Part shown: positions 35,101 to 43,226 of the stretch, one piece after another
Numbering within the stretch: the first letter of the stretch is position 1
How the letters are laid out: every line of letters begins with the position of its first letter
Assembly (NCBI GenBank): GCA_965207345.1
Contig: OZ242280.1
Span: 806,001-870,000 of the forward strand
DNA length: 64,000 nucleotides
DNA from: G965207345 sp965207345
GTDB taxonomy: Bacteria; Pseudomonadota; Gammaproteobacteria; PS1; Pseudothioglobaceae
Direction of reading: 5' to 3'
The notes under the pieces: model-generated
Told to the model about the DNA's origin: nothing
Databases searched by the model: none
What the model saw: the letters and a program-made list of their open reading frames with translations, nothing else
Translations under genes and position numbers: made by a program

Positions 35101-36534
35101 ATGGGCAAAACAACTGGATTTAGAGAATTTATCAGAAAAATAGAAGGTTATCGGGATGTGCACGACAGAATTCTTGATTATGATGAAGTTTTTACTGATA
35201 AACATAGGCTGGATCTTTTAAGTGACCAGGGTGCTAGATGCATGGATTGCGGTGTAGCGTTTTGTCAATCTCACGATGGTTGTCCAATTGATAATTTAAT
35301 TCCAGAATGGAATGATTTAGTTTACCAAAATCGTTGGCATGATGCTTATATACGATTGTATGAGACAAATAATTTTCCTGAATTTACTGGACGTGTTTGT
35401 CCTGCGCCATGCGAAGGTGCTTGTGTATTAGAAATTAATGAATCTGCTGTAACGATTAAAAATATTGAAATGGCAATTGCTGATAAAGCCTTTGATGAAG
35501 GTTGGATTAAAAGTAATCTACCTGGTTATAGGAGTGGCAAAAAAGTTGCTGTTGTTGGTTCAGGTCCTGCAGGATTAGCAGCAGCAGATGAACTCAATAA
35601 AAAAGGGCACCATGTTGTTGTATTCGAAAGAGATGATAGAATAGGCGGTTTATTAATGTATGGCATTCCAAATATGAAATTAGATAAAAAAATTGTGAAT
35701 CGCCGTCTAAACTTATTAAGAGATGAGGGCATTGAGTTTGTGGTTAATGCAGATGTTGGGCGCAATGTTTCCTTTGCTAAACTAAGAAGTGATTTTGATG
35801 CCATTTTACTTGCGGTTGGTGCAACAAAGGCGCGCACACTTGGTATAAAAAATGCTGACGCTAAGGGTATTCATCTGGCAATGGAATATTTAATGAGTAA
35901 TACAAAAAGTTTACTGGATACTGGTTTGCCAGAGCATTCTCATTTATCAGCAAATTGCAAGAATGTTATCGTTATAGGTGGCGGTGATACAGGTACAGAC
36001 TGTATTGCAACAGCACTTAGGCAGGGTGCAAAGTCAATTGTTAATTTTGAATTAATGTCTAAACCAACAAACATTAGAAATGAAAATAATCCCTGGCCCG
36101 AGTGGCCTTTGATTTATCGTGTTGATTATGGTCATGAGGAATCACAATATGCATTTGGCAAAGATGCAAGAGTTTATTGTGTGATGACAAAAGCATTTAT
36201 AAAAGATGATAAGGGACGTGTTAGTGCTATTAAAACCGTGCAAGTGGATTTTAGCAATGGCTTGAAGGAGCTGGCAAATAGCGAAAAAATTTGGCGCGCA
36301 GATTTAGTATTACTTTCTTTAGGTTTTATTTCGCCAGAGCATTATGTGAGTGACGTAGCGCATATCAATTTAGACGATAAAAGAAACTATCAGGCGTATT
36401 ATGGAGATTATCGCACTAATCAAGAAGGAATTTTTGTTGCTGGTGATTGCCGTCGCGGGCAATCTTTGGTAGTATGGGCTATTAATGAAGGTCGTTCTGT
36501 TGCTGAGAAGATAGATATTTATTTACGCACCTAA
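35101..36534 (+). CDS. gltD: glutamate synthase small subunit
   Basis: 477 aa from ATG 35101; the frame opens earlier at TTG 35062 but MGKTTGFREFIRK matches the family start. N-terminal Fe-S cysteines: CMDCGVAFCQSHDGCP and CPAPCEGAC. FAD motif VVGSGPAGLAAA and NADPH motif VIGGGDTGTDC. It passes NADPH electrons to the large subunit GltB, which is not in this window. It sits between the divergent NHLM operon and dsrA; it is also homologous to DsrL, but lacks DsrL's C-terminal ferredoxin domain. Confidence 0.9.
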   Translation: MGKTTGFREFIRKIEGYRDVHDRILDYDEVFTDKHRLDLLSDQGARCMDCGVAFCQSHDGCPIDNLIPEWNDLVYQNRWHDAYIRLYETNNFPEFTGRVCPAPCEGACVLEINESAVTIKNIEMAIADKAFDEGWIKSNLPGYRSGKKVAVVGSGPAGLAAADELNKKGHHVVVFERDDRIGGLLMYGIPNMKLDKKIVNRRLNLLRDEGIEFVVNADVGRNVSFAKLRSDFDAILLAVGATKARTLGIKNADAKGIHLAMEYLMSNTKSLLDTGLPEHSHLSANCKNVIVIGGGDTGTDCIATALRQGAKSIVNFELMSKPTNIRNENNPWPEWPLIYRVDYGHEESQYAFGKDARVYCVMTKAFIKDDKGRVSAIKTVQVDFSNGLKELANSEKIWRADLVLLSLGFISPEHYVSDVAHINLDDKRNYQAYYGDYRTNQEGIFVAGDCRRGQSLVVWAINEGRSVAEKIDIYLRT

Positions 36535-36626
36535 AATTTTATTTTGTGCTTTATAAAATACTATATTATGTGAAATAAACATTGTATTATGTATCTCTTT
36601 AGTGATATGTTGTTTATTACTAGAAA

Positions 36627-36656
36627 GTGACACACCACGTTATACTTCAGTATAAT
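36627..36656 (+). promoter_or_regulatory. probable sigma-70 promoter of the dsr operon with overlapping palindrome
   Basis: GTGACA (36627-36632), 18-bp spacer, TATAAT (36651-36656). A perfect 7-bp inverted repeat TTATACT-TC-AGTATAA (about 36640-36655) covers the -10 box and could be an operator. It lies 60 bp before dsrA. Confidence 0.6.
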
Positions 36657-36681
36657 AGCCTTGTTCAGTTTTTTTGGAGAG

Positions 36682-36723
36682 ATGGTTTTGTTTAAATTTA
36701 ATAAGGGAGTGATATATGGCTAA
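36682..36723 (+). CDS. 13-codon upstream ORF overlapping dsrA start
   Basis: ATG at 36682 is preceded by a good TTGGAGAG site. The frame reads MVLFKFNKGVIYG and its TAA (36721-36723) lies inside dsrA codons 2-3, so ribosomes terminating here could reinitiate at the dsrA ATG (36716). The dsrA GGGAG site lies within this ORF. Peptide function is unlikely; a translational-coupling role is inference. Confidence 0.35.
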   Translation: MVLFKFNKGVIYG

Positions 36724-38020
36724 TAGATTATACAATACGCCCAATTTGGATGAGTTGGAGAGAGGTCCTTGGCCCTCGTTCGTTACAGGTCTAAAAAGAT
36801 TGGCTAATGCCAAGCATGAAGGTGCTGATATGGCGCGGGATGTTTTGGCAACATTAGAAACTTCTTATGTTACTAAAAAAGGCTATTGGAAAGGTGGTAC
36901 AGTCGGTGTTATTGGCTATGGAGGAGGCGTCATTCCTAGATTTAATGAACTTAAAAATGAAGAAGGTGGTTATAAGTTTAAGGCTGCCAGTGAGTTTCAT
37001 ACGCTTAGGGTGCAACCGCCAGCTGGTATGCATTATACCTCTAAACTGCTTAGAGACTTATGCGATATATTTGTTGACAATGGCGGCTCAGGTTTGATTG
37101 GTATGCATGGACAATCTGGCGATATTATGTTTCAGGGTGCGGATGAAAAAGCAGTGCAAAAAATCTTTAATGCACTAAATGATTACGGTTTTGATATGGG
37201 TGGTGCTGGCCCTGCGGTTAGAACAGGAATGTCTTGCGTTGGTGCTTCTCGTTGTGAAATGTCAAATACTAATGAAGCAACGGTGCATAGAACTCTTGTT
37301 AATGCTTTTTTGGATGATATGCATAGACCCGCTTTACCTTATAAATTCAAATTTAAAGTGTCAGGTTGTGCGAATGATTGTATGAATTCGGTAGAGCGCT
37401 CGGATATGTCTATCATTGGTACGTGGCGTGATGATATTAAAATCAATGACACAGCATGGAAAAAAATGCTAGCGGATAAAGGTCGAGATTATGTAGTGAA
37501 CAATATTATTTCTCGTTGTCCAACACAGTGCATGAGCCTTAATGAAGATGACTCGTTGAATATTGATAATAAGAATTGTGTGAAGTGTATGCACTGTCTT
37601 AATGTAACTTCACCGCTGTCTGAGAATTATGTCAAGAGTGGTTCAGATGGTGCAATTCTGGCCACAGGTGATGATAAGGGCGTAACTATTATTATGGGCG
37701 GTAAGCGCACGCTCAAAATAGGTGATCTTTTTGGCACAGTTGTTGTGCCGTTTATGAAAATGGATACAGAAGAAGACTATGAGGCAATTACTGAAATCGC
37801 TGAAAATGTAATTGACTTTTTTGCCGAAAATGCCTTGGAACATGAGCGTACTGGTGAGATGATTGAGCGCATTGGTTTGGTTAATTTCTTAGAAGGTGTT
37901 GGGATTGAAATGGATCCGAATATGGTTAATAGCCCTCGTTATATGTCCTACGTTCGTATGGATGGCTGGGATGAAGAAGCGACTAAGTGGTTTGAACGCA
38001 AAGCTGAGGCAAACGCTTGA
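36716..38020 (+). CDS. dsrA: reverse dissimilatory sulfite reductase alpha subunit
   Basis: 434 aa. Siroheme-[4Fe-4S] cysteines in TGMSCVGASRCEMS and SGCANDCMNS (about residues 178-222); ferredoxin-type cluster ligands in CPTQCMS and CVKCMHC (about 265-290). With DsrB it forms the alpha2beta2 enzyme that in sulfur oxidisers runs in the oxidative direction, releasing sulfite from sulfane sulfur delivered by DsrC. GGGAG precedes the ATG. Starts the dsr operon; dsrB follows after 112 bp. Confidence 0.97.
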   Translation: MANRLYNTPNLDELERGPWPSFVTGLKRLANAKHEGADMARDVLATLETSYVTKKGYWKGGTVGVIGYGGGVIPRFNELKNEEGGYKFKAASEFHTLRVQPPAGMHYTSKLLRDLCDIFVDNGGSGLIGMHGQSGDIMFQGADEKAVQKIFNALNDYGFDMGGAGPAVRTGMSCVGASRCEMSNTNEATVHRTLVNAFLDDMHRPALPYKFKFKVSGCANDCMNSVERSDMSIIGTWRDDIKINDTAWKKMLADKGRDYVVNNIISRCPTQCMSLNEDDSLNIDNKNCVKCMHCLNVTSPLSENYVKSGSDGAILATGDDKGVTIIMGGKRTLKIGDLFGTVVVPFMKMDTEEDYEAITEIAENVIDFFAENALEHERTGEMIERIGLVNFLEGVGIEMDPNMVNSPRYMSYVRMDGWDEEATKWFERKAEANA

Positions 38021-38132
38021 CATTGCTTCTTCAATTGTCCTGCTTTCGGTTTGGATGGTTTGAGAGTTTACTTAATAGTTCATTGTTAAGTAGTTAATTT
38101 ATAGAGTACTAATTTTTAAGGAGATTTATATA

Positions 38133-39206
38133 ATGCCTAAAAATGTGAGAATGCCAATTGAGTCTGGGGTGCCTGACCCAATACAGTATATGCACCCAAC
38201 AATGAGAAGAAATTTTGCCCAGTGGTCATTTCATTCTCGTCCTCGCCCAGGCGTGTTAAAACATGTTTCAAAAAATAACGAAAAAATTTGGACAGTACGT
38301 TGTGGTACTCAGAGACAAATGGATGTTTTCACCATAAAAAAACTTGCTGATATCGCAGATGAATATGGTGATGGTTATGTCCGTTTTACCATTCGCTCTA
38401 ATGTTGAATTTATGGTAGATAGTGAGCAAAAAGTAGCGCCGCTTGTTAAAAAATTAGAGTCTGAAGGCTTTCCAGTTGGTGGCACAGGTCCTAGTGTTTC
38501 TATGATATCTCACACACAAGGCTGGTTGCATTGTGATATTCCAGGAACGGACGCTTCTGGTGTCGTTAAGGCACTTATGGATGAGTTAGTAGATGAATAC
38601 CGCGTTGAAGAAATGCCTAATCGTGTTCATATGACAACTTCATGTTGTCAGATTAATTGTGGTGGACACGGTGACATTGCCATTAATATTCAACATACCA
38701 AACCACCTAAAATTAATCATGATTTGGTTGCTAATGTTTGCGAGCGCCCAAGCGTAGTTGCACGTTGTCCTGTAGCAGCGATTCGTCCTGCGATGGTAAA
38801 TGGTAAGCCAACACTTGAAGTGGATGAGAAGAAGTGTATGTGTTGTGGTGCTTGTTTCCCCCCTTGTCCGCCGATGCAGATTAATGACCCAGAGCATTCT
38901 AAATTAGCAATTTGGGTAGGTGGTAAGCATTCTAATGCAAGAAGTAAGCCCTCTTTTCAAAAATTGGTAGCAGCTGGCATTCCTAATAATCCTCCTCGTT
39001 GGCCTGAGGTGGCAGAAGTCGTTAAGAAAATTCTTTCGGTTTATAAAGATGATGCACGAGACTGGGAGAGAGTAGGGGAATGGGTTGAGCGTATTGGCTG
39101 GCCCGTTTTTTTCGAAAAAACAGGCTTGCCATTTACAAAATTTCATATTTCTGACTGGAAAGGTACGAGACATCAATTAAATTCATCTGCTTATATTCGT
39201 TTTTGA
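38133..39206 (+). CDS. dsrB: reverse dissimilatory sulfite reductase beta subunit
   Basis: 357 aa. MTTSCCQINCGGHGD (about residues 168-182) holds the beta-type cluster cysteines, and CMCCGACFPPCPPM is the ferredoxin domain (about 233-246). Partner of DsrA. AAGGAG 8-9 bp before the ATG. The 112-bp gap from dsrA contains a weak stem TTACTTAA/TTAAGTA and is long for this operon; partial termination or mRNA processing could occur there. Confidence 0.97.
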   Translation: MPKNVRMPIESGVPDPIQYMHPTMRRNFAQWSFHSRPRPGVLKHVSKNNEKIWTVRCGTQRQMDVFTIKKLADIADEYGDGYVRFTIRSNVEFMVDSEQKVAPLVKKLESEGFPVGGTGPSVSMISHTQGWLHCDIPGTDASGVVKALMDELVDEYRVEEMPNRVHMTTSCCQINCGGHGDIAINIQHTKPPKINHDLVANVCERPSVVARCPVAAIRPAMVNGKPTLEVDEKKCMCCGACFPPCPPMQINDPEHSKLAIWVGGKHSNARSKPSFQKLVAAGIPNNPPRWPEVAEVVKKILSVYKDDARDWERVGEWVERIGWPVFFEKTGLPFTKFHISDWKGTRHQLNSSAYIRF

Positions 39207-39219
39207 GTTTGTTTTAGAT

Positions 39220-39618
39220 ATGAAGTTTTCCATTCAAGTAAATGAGGGTCCGTATCAGCATCAAGCATCTGATACAGCATATCAATTTGCTAAAGCAGTT
39301 ATTGATTCTGGTCACGATGTTTTCCGTGTTTTTTTCTATCATGATGGCGTTAATAACGCTAGCCGTTTTACCGTACCTCCTAAAGATGATAGGAATTTGG
39401 TCAATAATTGGGCAGATTTGAAAAATAAAGATGGTAGTAATATAGATAAAGTAGTTTGTGTTGCTGCTGCTCTTCGCCGTGGTATGTTAGATAGTTCGGA
39501 GGCGAAAAAAAATAATGTAGATAGTAATAATATTCACAGTGCTTTTCGCATCTCAGGACTAGGACAATTAATTGAAGCTGGCATTCAATCGGATCGTCTA
39601 GTGGTATTTGGAGACTAA
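39220..39618 (+). CDS. dsrE: sulfurtransferase subunit DsrE
   Basis: 132 aa. DsrE/TusD family with GHDVFRVFFYHDGVNNAS and the active Cys in VVCVAAALRRGM (about residue 80). DsrE2F2H2 receives sulfur and passes it to DsrC. The gene lies 13 bp after dsrB and 2 bp before dsrF. Confidence 0.95.
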   Translation: MKFSIQVNEGPYQHQASDTAYQFAKAVIDSGHDVFRVFFYHDGVNNASRFTVPPKDDRNLVNNWADLKNKDGSNIDKVVCVAAALRRGMLDSSEAKKNNVDSNNIHSAFRISGLGQLIEAGIQSDRLVVFGD

Positions 39619-39620
39619 TT

Positions 39621-40028
39621 ATGGCGAATGTTAAAAAATTTATGTATTTAAATCGCAAAGCACCTTATGGCACAGTGTATGCTTTAGAGTCGCTTGAGGT
39701 AATCTTAATTGCAGCAGCATTTGATCAAGATGTTAGCGTGGTGTTTATTGATGATGGTGTGTATCAAATTGTGCAAAATCAAAGCACAGATGGTATCGGT
39801 ATGAAAAATTTTTCTGCCACTTATCATGCGCTAGGAGACTACGATATCAATAAAATATGTGTTTCCAAAGAATCTTTAGAAGAAAGAGGATTATCAAAAG
39901 CTGATTTACTACCGCTTGTCTACGAAGATGAGAGAGATAATTGGGCAGAAAAACCATCTATCAGCATTTTGAGTAATACTGAATTATCTGCTGTTATGTC
40001 AAGTCAGGACGTTGTGCTAAGTTTCTAG
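39621..40028 (+). CDS. dsrF: sulfurtransferase subunit DsrF
   Basis: 135 aa. TusC/DsrF fold: APYGTVYALESLEVILIAAA, DVSVVFIDDGVYQI and the ICVSKESLEERGL segment. Structural partner in the DsrEFH hexamer. Directly follows dsrE. Confidence 0.95.
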   Translation: MANVKKFMYLNRKAPYGTVYALESLEVILIAAAFDQDVSVVFIDDGVYQIVQNQSTDGIGMKNFSATYHALGDYDINKICVSKESLEERGLSKADLLPLVYEDERDNWAEKPSISILSNTELSAVMSSQDVVLSF

Positions 40029-40047
40029 GATAGATATTGGGTAAATT

Positions 40048-40344
40048 ATGTTACATACCATAAATAAATCTCCTTTTGAGAAAAACCTGCTTAGTTCTTG
40101 TTTAAAAGTAATTGATGATGATAGCGTTGTTTTATTTATTGAAGATGGTGTGATTGGTGCAACTAAAAATAATAAGTCTGTTTCGCTAGCAGCGCTTAGA
40201 AGTGAGGGTAGGGTTTTTGCGCTTCAAAATGATTTAGAAGCACGCGGTTTGTCATCTAAAGTATTGGATGATATTAAATTAGTTGATTATAAAGATTTTG
40301 TTAATTTAGTTGTTGAGCATGGAACGCCAGTTTCATGGCTTTAA
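40048..40344 (+). CDS. dsrH: sulfurtransferase subunit DsrH
   Basis: 98 aa. TusB/DsrH family: HTINKSPFEKNLLSSCLKVI carries the usual Cys (about 19), then VVLFIEDGVIGAT and GLSSKVLDDIKLVDYKDFV. Third subunit of DsrEFH. 29 bp before dsrC. Confidence 0.94.
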   Translation: MLHTINKSPFEKNLLSSCLKVIDDDSVVLFIEDGVIGATKNNKSVSLAALRSEGRVFALQNDLEARGLSSKVLDDIKLVDYKDFVNLVVEHGTPVSWL

Positions 40345-40373
40345 TTTTTTTAATACAATAAAAGGAGGTTGAT

Positions 40374-40709
40374 ATGGGTTCTATCAATGTTACTGGTAAA
40401 GATATCCTAGTAGATGAAGAAGGTTTTTTGACTAATTTATCTGATTGGTCGCCTGACATTGCCAAGCGTATGGCCAAAGATGATGATTTAGAATTAACTG
40501 AAGCGCATTGGGATGTGCTTAATTTCTTGCGTGAATATTATGAAGAATATCAGATTGCCCCTGCAGTGCGTGTTTTGACTAAGGCAATTGGTAAAAAACT
40601 TGGCAAGGATAAGGGTAACTCTAAGTATTTATACACCCTATTTCAATATGGGCCTGGTAAGCAAGGTTGCCGTTATGCTGGATTACCTAAACCAACAGGC
40701 TGTATTTGA
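40374..40709 (+). CDS. dsrC: sulfur carrier protein DsrC
   Basis: 111 aa. The C-terminal arm ends GKQGCRYAGLPKPTGCI with both redox cysteines (penultimate Cys and the one 11 residues earlier), so it can carry a trisulfide or persulfide to DsrAB and be oxidised by DsrMKJOP. AAAGGAGG precedes the ATG, the strongest ribosome-binding site in the cluster, fitting the high abundance expected of a carrier. Compare the cysteine-less paralogue at 55749. Confidence 0.97.
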   Translation: MGSINVTGKDILVDEEGFLTNLSDWSPDIAKRMAKDDDLELTEAHWDVLNFLREYYEEYQIAPAVRVLTKAIGKKLGKDKGNSKYLYTLFQYGPGKQGCRYAGLPKPTGCI

Positions 40710-40741
40710 ATTAAAAATACAGCACATTTTTCTTCTAAGAT

Positions 40742-41515
40742 ATGACTGGTTTCAGTGTTTCTTTTGTCATACTTTTTTATTTATCCTTGTTTGCATTTTT
40801 GGCTGGGTTATCAATTAAAATTAGGCAGTATGTTGCGATACCTGCCCCGCTCAAAATACCTATAGCACCAGCACCACTAACTAGAACTGGTGTTGTTTTC
40901 AGGATAGTTAGAGAAGTGGTTGTTTTTGAAAGTTTGTTTAAATCAAATAAATGGACTTGGTTGTTTGGCTGGCTGTTTCACTTTAGTTTGATTTTGGTGC
41001 TGGTTCGTCATATTCGTTATTTTTGGCCTGGTGATGTGCCTAGCGTTTTTATTTTCACTCAGCCTTTTAAATATGCAGCTTTTACGATGATAATAGGTTT
41101 GTTTGGTTTACTATTAAGACGCATTGTCGTGGATCGTGTTCGTTATATTTCTGCACCTTCTGATTATTTGATGTTACTGCTACTGCTTACAATTGGTGTA
41201 AGCGGTTCTATAATGACTTTTACAAGTAGTCACACCGACATTATAATGGTTAAAAATTTTGCTTCAGGTATTTTATTATTTAATTGGTCTAATCTGCCTT
41301 TAGAATTGTTATTGGCGCTACATCTTTTTATGTTTTTTATACTGCTTGCTATTTTTCCAATTAGTAAATTATTGCACGCACCAGGAGTTTTCTTTTCACC
41401 AACGTTTAATCAAATTGATAATGCGCGTAAAAAACGTCATATTGCATCTTGGGCACTTCGTGAAGAGTTAAACCATGGAAAAAAATTGTCGGATACGTTA
41501 GGACAAGATAAATAA
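40742..41515 (+). CDS. dsrM: DsrM, b-heme membrane subunit of DsrMKJOP
   Basis: 257 aa. About five membrane helices, NarI-like, with His residues in FHFSLILVLVRHIRYFWPG for heme b. It exchanges electrons between the quinone pool and DsrK. Ends 2 bp before dsrK. Confidence 0.93.
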   Translation: MTGFSVSFVILFYLSLFAFLAGLSIKIRQYVAIPAPLKIPIAPAPLTRTGVVFRIVREVVVFESLFKSNKWTWLFGWLFHFSLILVLVRHIRYFWPGDVPSVFIFTQPFKYAAFTMIIGLFGLLLRRIVVDRVRYISAPSDYLMLLLLLTIGVSGSIMTFTSSHTDIIMVKNFASGILLFNWSNLPLELLLALHLFMFFILLAIFPISKLLHAPGVFFSPTFNQIDNARKKRHIASWALREELNHGKKLSDTLGQDK

Positions 41516-41517
41516 TC

Positions 41518-43122
41518 ATGGCAGATAATTTTAAAGTTCCACAACTTTCAACTTATGTGGAGGTACCGAGCATTAAACCTGATGTGATGAAGGGAGAAGG
41601 TCCTTTTAAATCCTCTGATGAATTTCAAAAACCGCTTGGTTTTCCTGGTGAAAAAATTGATAACTGGCAGCAAGTTGCTATTGAAAAATTGGGAGAAATT
41701 AAGCATAAATATCGCTCAGTACAAGTTTTTCTTGATAGTTGTGTTAAATGTGGTGCTTGCACAGATAAATGCCATTATTTTCTAGGATCTTCTGATCCAA
41801 AAAATATGCCAGTTGCTAGGCAAGATTTATTGAGGTCGGTTTATCGCAGACATTATACTTTTGCAGGTAAATATTTTCCTAAGTTAGTTGGTGCTAAAGA
41901 TTTAGATGATGATATGTTAGATGATTGGTATAACTATTTTCATCAATGCTCGCAGTGTCGTCGTTGCGCCGTTTTTTGCCCTTTTGGTATTGATACAGCA
42001 GAAATATCTATGGCAGCACGAGAGATTATGGATAGTATTGGTGTTGGGCAAAAATATTGTAATCAAATTTTGGGTAAAGTGCTTAAAGTAGGTAATAACT
42101 TAGGTTTGCCTGAGCCTGCTCTGAGGGATACTTTAGCAGATTTAGAGGAAGAAATTGAAGAAGATACGGGCTTACCTATTAAATATCCTTTAGACGTTAA
42201 AGGTGCAGAAATTCTTCTGATTACGCCATCTGCTGATTTTTTTGCGGAGCCGCATATTGATGGCTTGATTGGTTACGGCAAAGTTTTTTATCAAGATGGC
42301 ATCTCTTGGACTCTTAGCTCATACGCCTCTGAAGGTGCTAATTTTGGTATGTTTATTGGTAGTTATAATGTGATGCGTGCTGCTGCACTTCGCATACGAA
42401 AGGCTGCTTTTGATTTGGGTGTGAGGCGTATTATTGTTGGCGAATGCGGGCACGCATGGCGTGTGGCATATAGTTTTTGGAATACTTTATCTGGAATAGG
42501 CGGTGGAGCAAGCGATGAATATGCACTTAAATTACAAGCACAACTTGATGCGCGTTATCCGCAGCCACAGCATATTATTGAATATACCTACGATTTAATA
42601 AAGATGGGTAAACTTAAATTTAATAAATCTGTTAATGATGATAAAGTGGTTACTTTTCACGATTCTTGTAACGTTGCGCGTGCTTCAAATATGGGCGGTA
42701 TTTTAAATGGCCAATTCATTTTACCTAGAGAAGTGATTAAAGCAGTTTGCAATCATTTTGTTGATATGGACAGGGATAGTATTATGGAAAGCACTTTTTG
42801 TTGCGGTGGCGGTGGCGGTTTACTTACCGATGATTTAATGGAGGTACGAATTAAGGGTGCTATGCCTCGTATGCAGGCACTGAAGACTGTTGAAAAAAAT
42901 AGCGGTGTTAATACTTTAGTAGCTATTTGTGCTATTTGTAAATCTCAATTTAGCAAAGTATTACCCAAATATGGTTTTGATCCATATATGATTGTGAGTG
43001 CACACCAATTAGTGGGTGATGCTATTATCTTAGATGGGGCAAAAGCAAATAAGGCACAAGATGGGAAAAGTGGAGAGAGCAAAACTGAAATCAACAAGAT
43101 TGAAGAGGCGGTAAGTAAGTAG
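41518..43122 (+). CDS. dsrK: DsrK, Fe-S catalytic subunit of DsrMKJOP
   Basis: 534 aa, HdrD-like. Two [4Fe-4S] motifs, CVKCGACTDKCHYFLG (about 77) and CSQCRRCAVFCPFG (about 147), and CCG-domain cysteines in CCGGGGGLL (about 430) and AICAICKSQF for the noncubane cluster that acts on the DsrC disulfide. Cytoplasmic face of the complex. Confidence 0.96.
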   Translation: MADNFKVPQLSTYVEVPSIKPDVMKGEGPFKSSDEFQKPLGFPGEKIDNWQQVAIEKLGEIKHKYRSVQVFLDSCVKCGACTDKCHYFLGSSDPKNMPVARQDLLRSVYRRHYTFAGKYFPKLVGAKDLDDDMLDDWYNYFHQCSQCRRCAVFCPFGIDTAEISMAAREIMDSIGVGQKYCNQILGKVLKVGNNLGLPEPALRDTLADLEEEIEEDTGLPIKYPLDVKGAEILLITPSADFFAEPHIDGLIGYGKVFYQDGISWTLSSYASEGANFGMFIGSYNVMRAAALRIRKAAFDLGVRRIIVGECGHAWRVAYSFWNTLSGIGGGASDEYALKLQAQLDARYPQPQHIIEYTYDLIKMGKLKFNKSVNDDKVVTFHDSCNVARASNMGGILNGQFILPREVIKAVCNHFVDMDRDSIMESTFCCGGGGGLLTDDLMEVRIKGAMPRMQALKTVEKNSGVNTLVAICAICKSQFSKVLPKYGFDPYMIVSAHQLVGDAIILDGAKANKAQDGKSGESKTEINKIEEAVSK

Positions 43123-43226
43123 TTTTTTTAAGTTTTAAATATTTTTTACGGTTTATGATTTTGAAATTTTAACTTAATACATAAATTTTGCGCTAAAGAT
43201 AAATAGTTAACATATAGGAGCGGGTT

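Noticed and set aside
35101..36534. GltD-like gene as a second DsrL
   Set aside because: It lacks the C-terminal ferredoxin domain and matches GltD in length and N-terminus.
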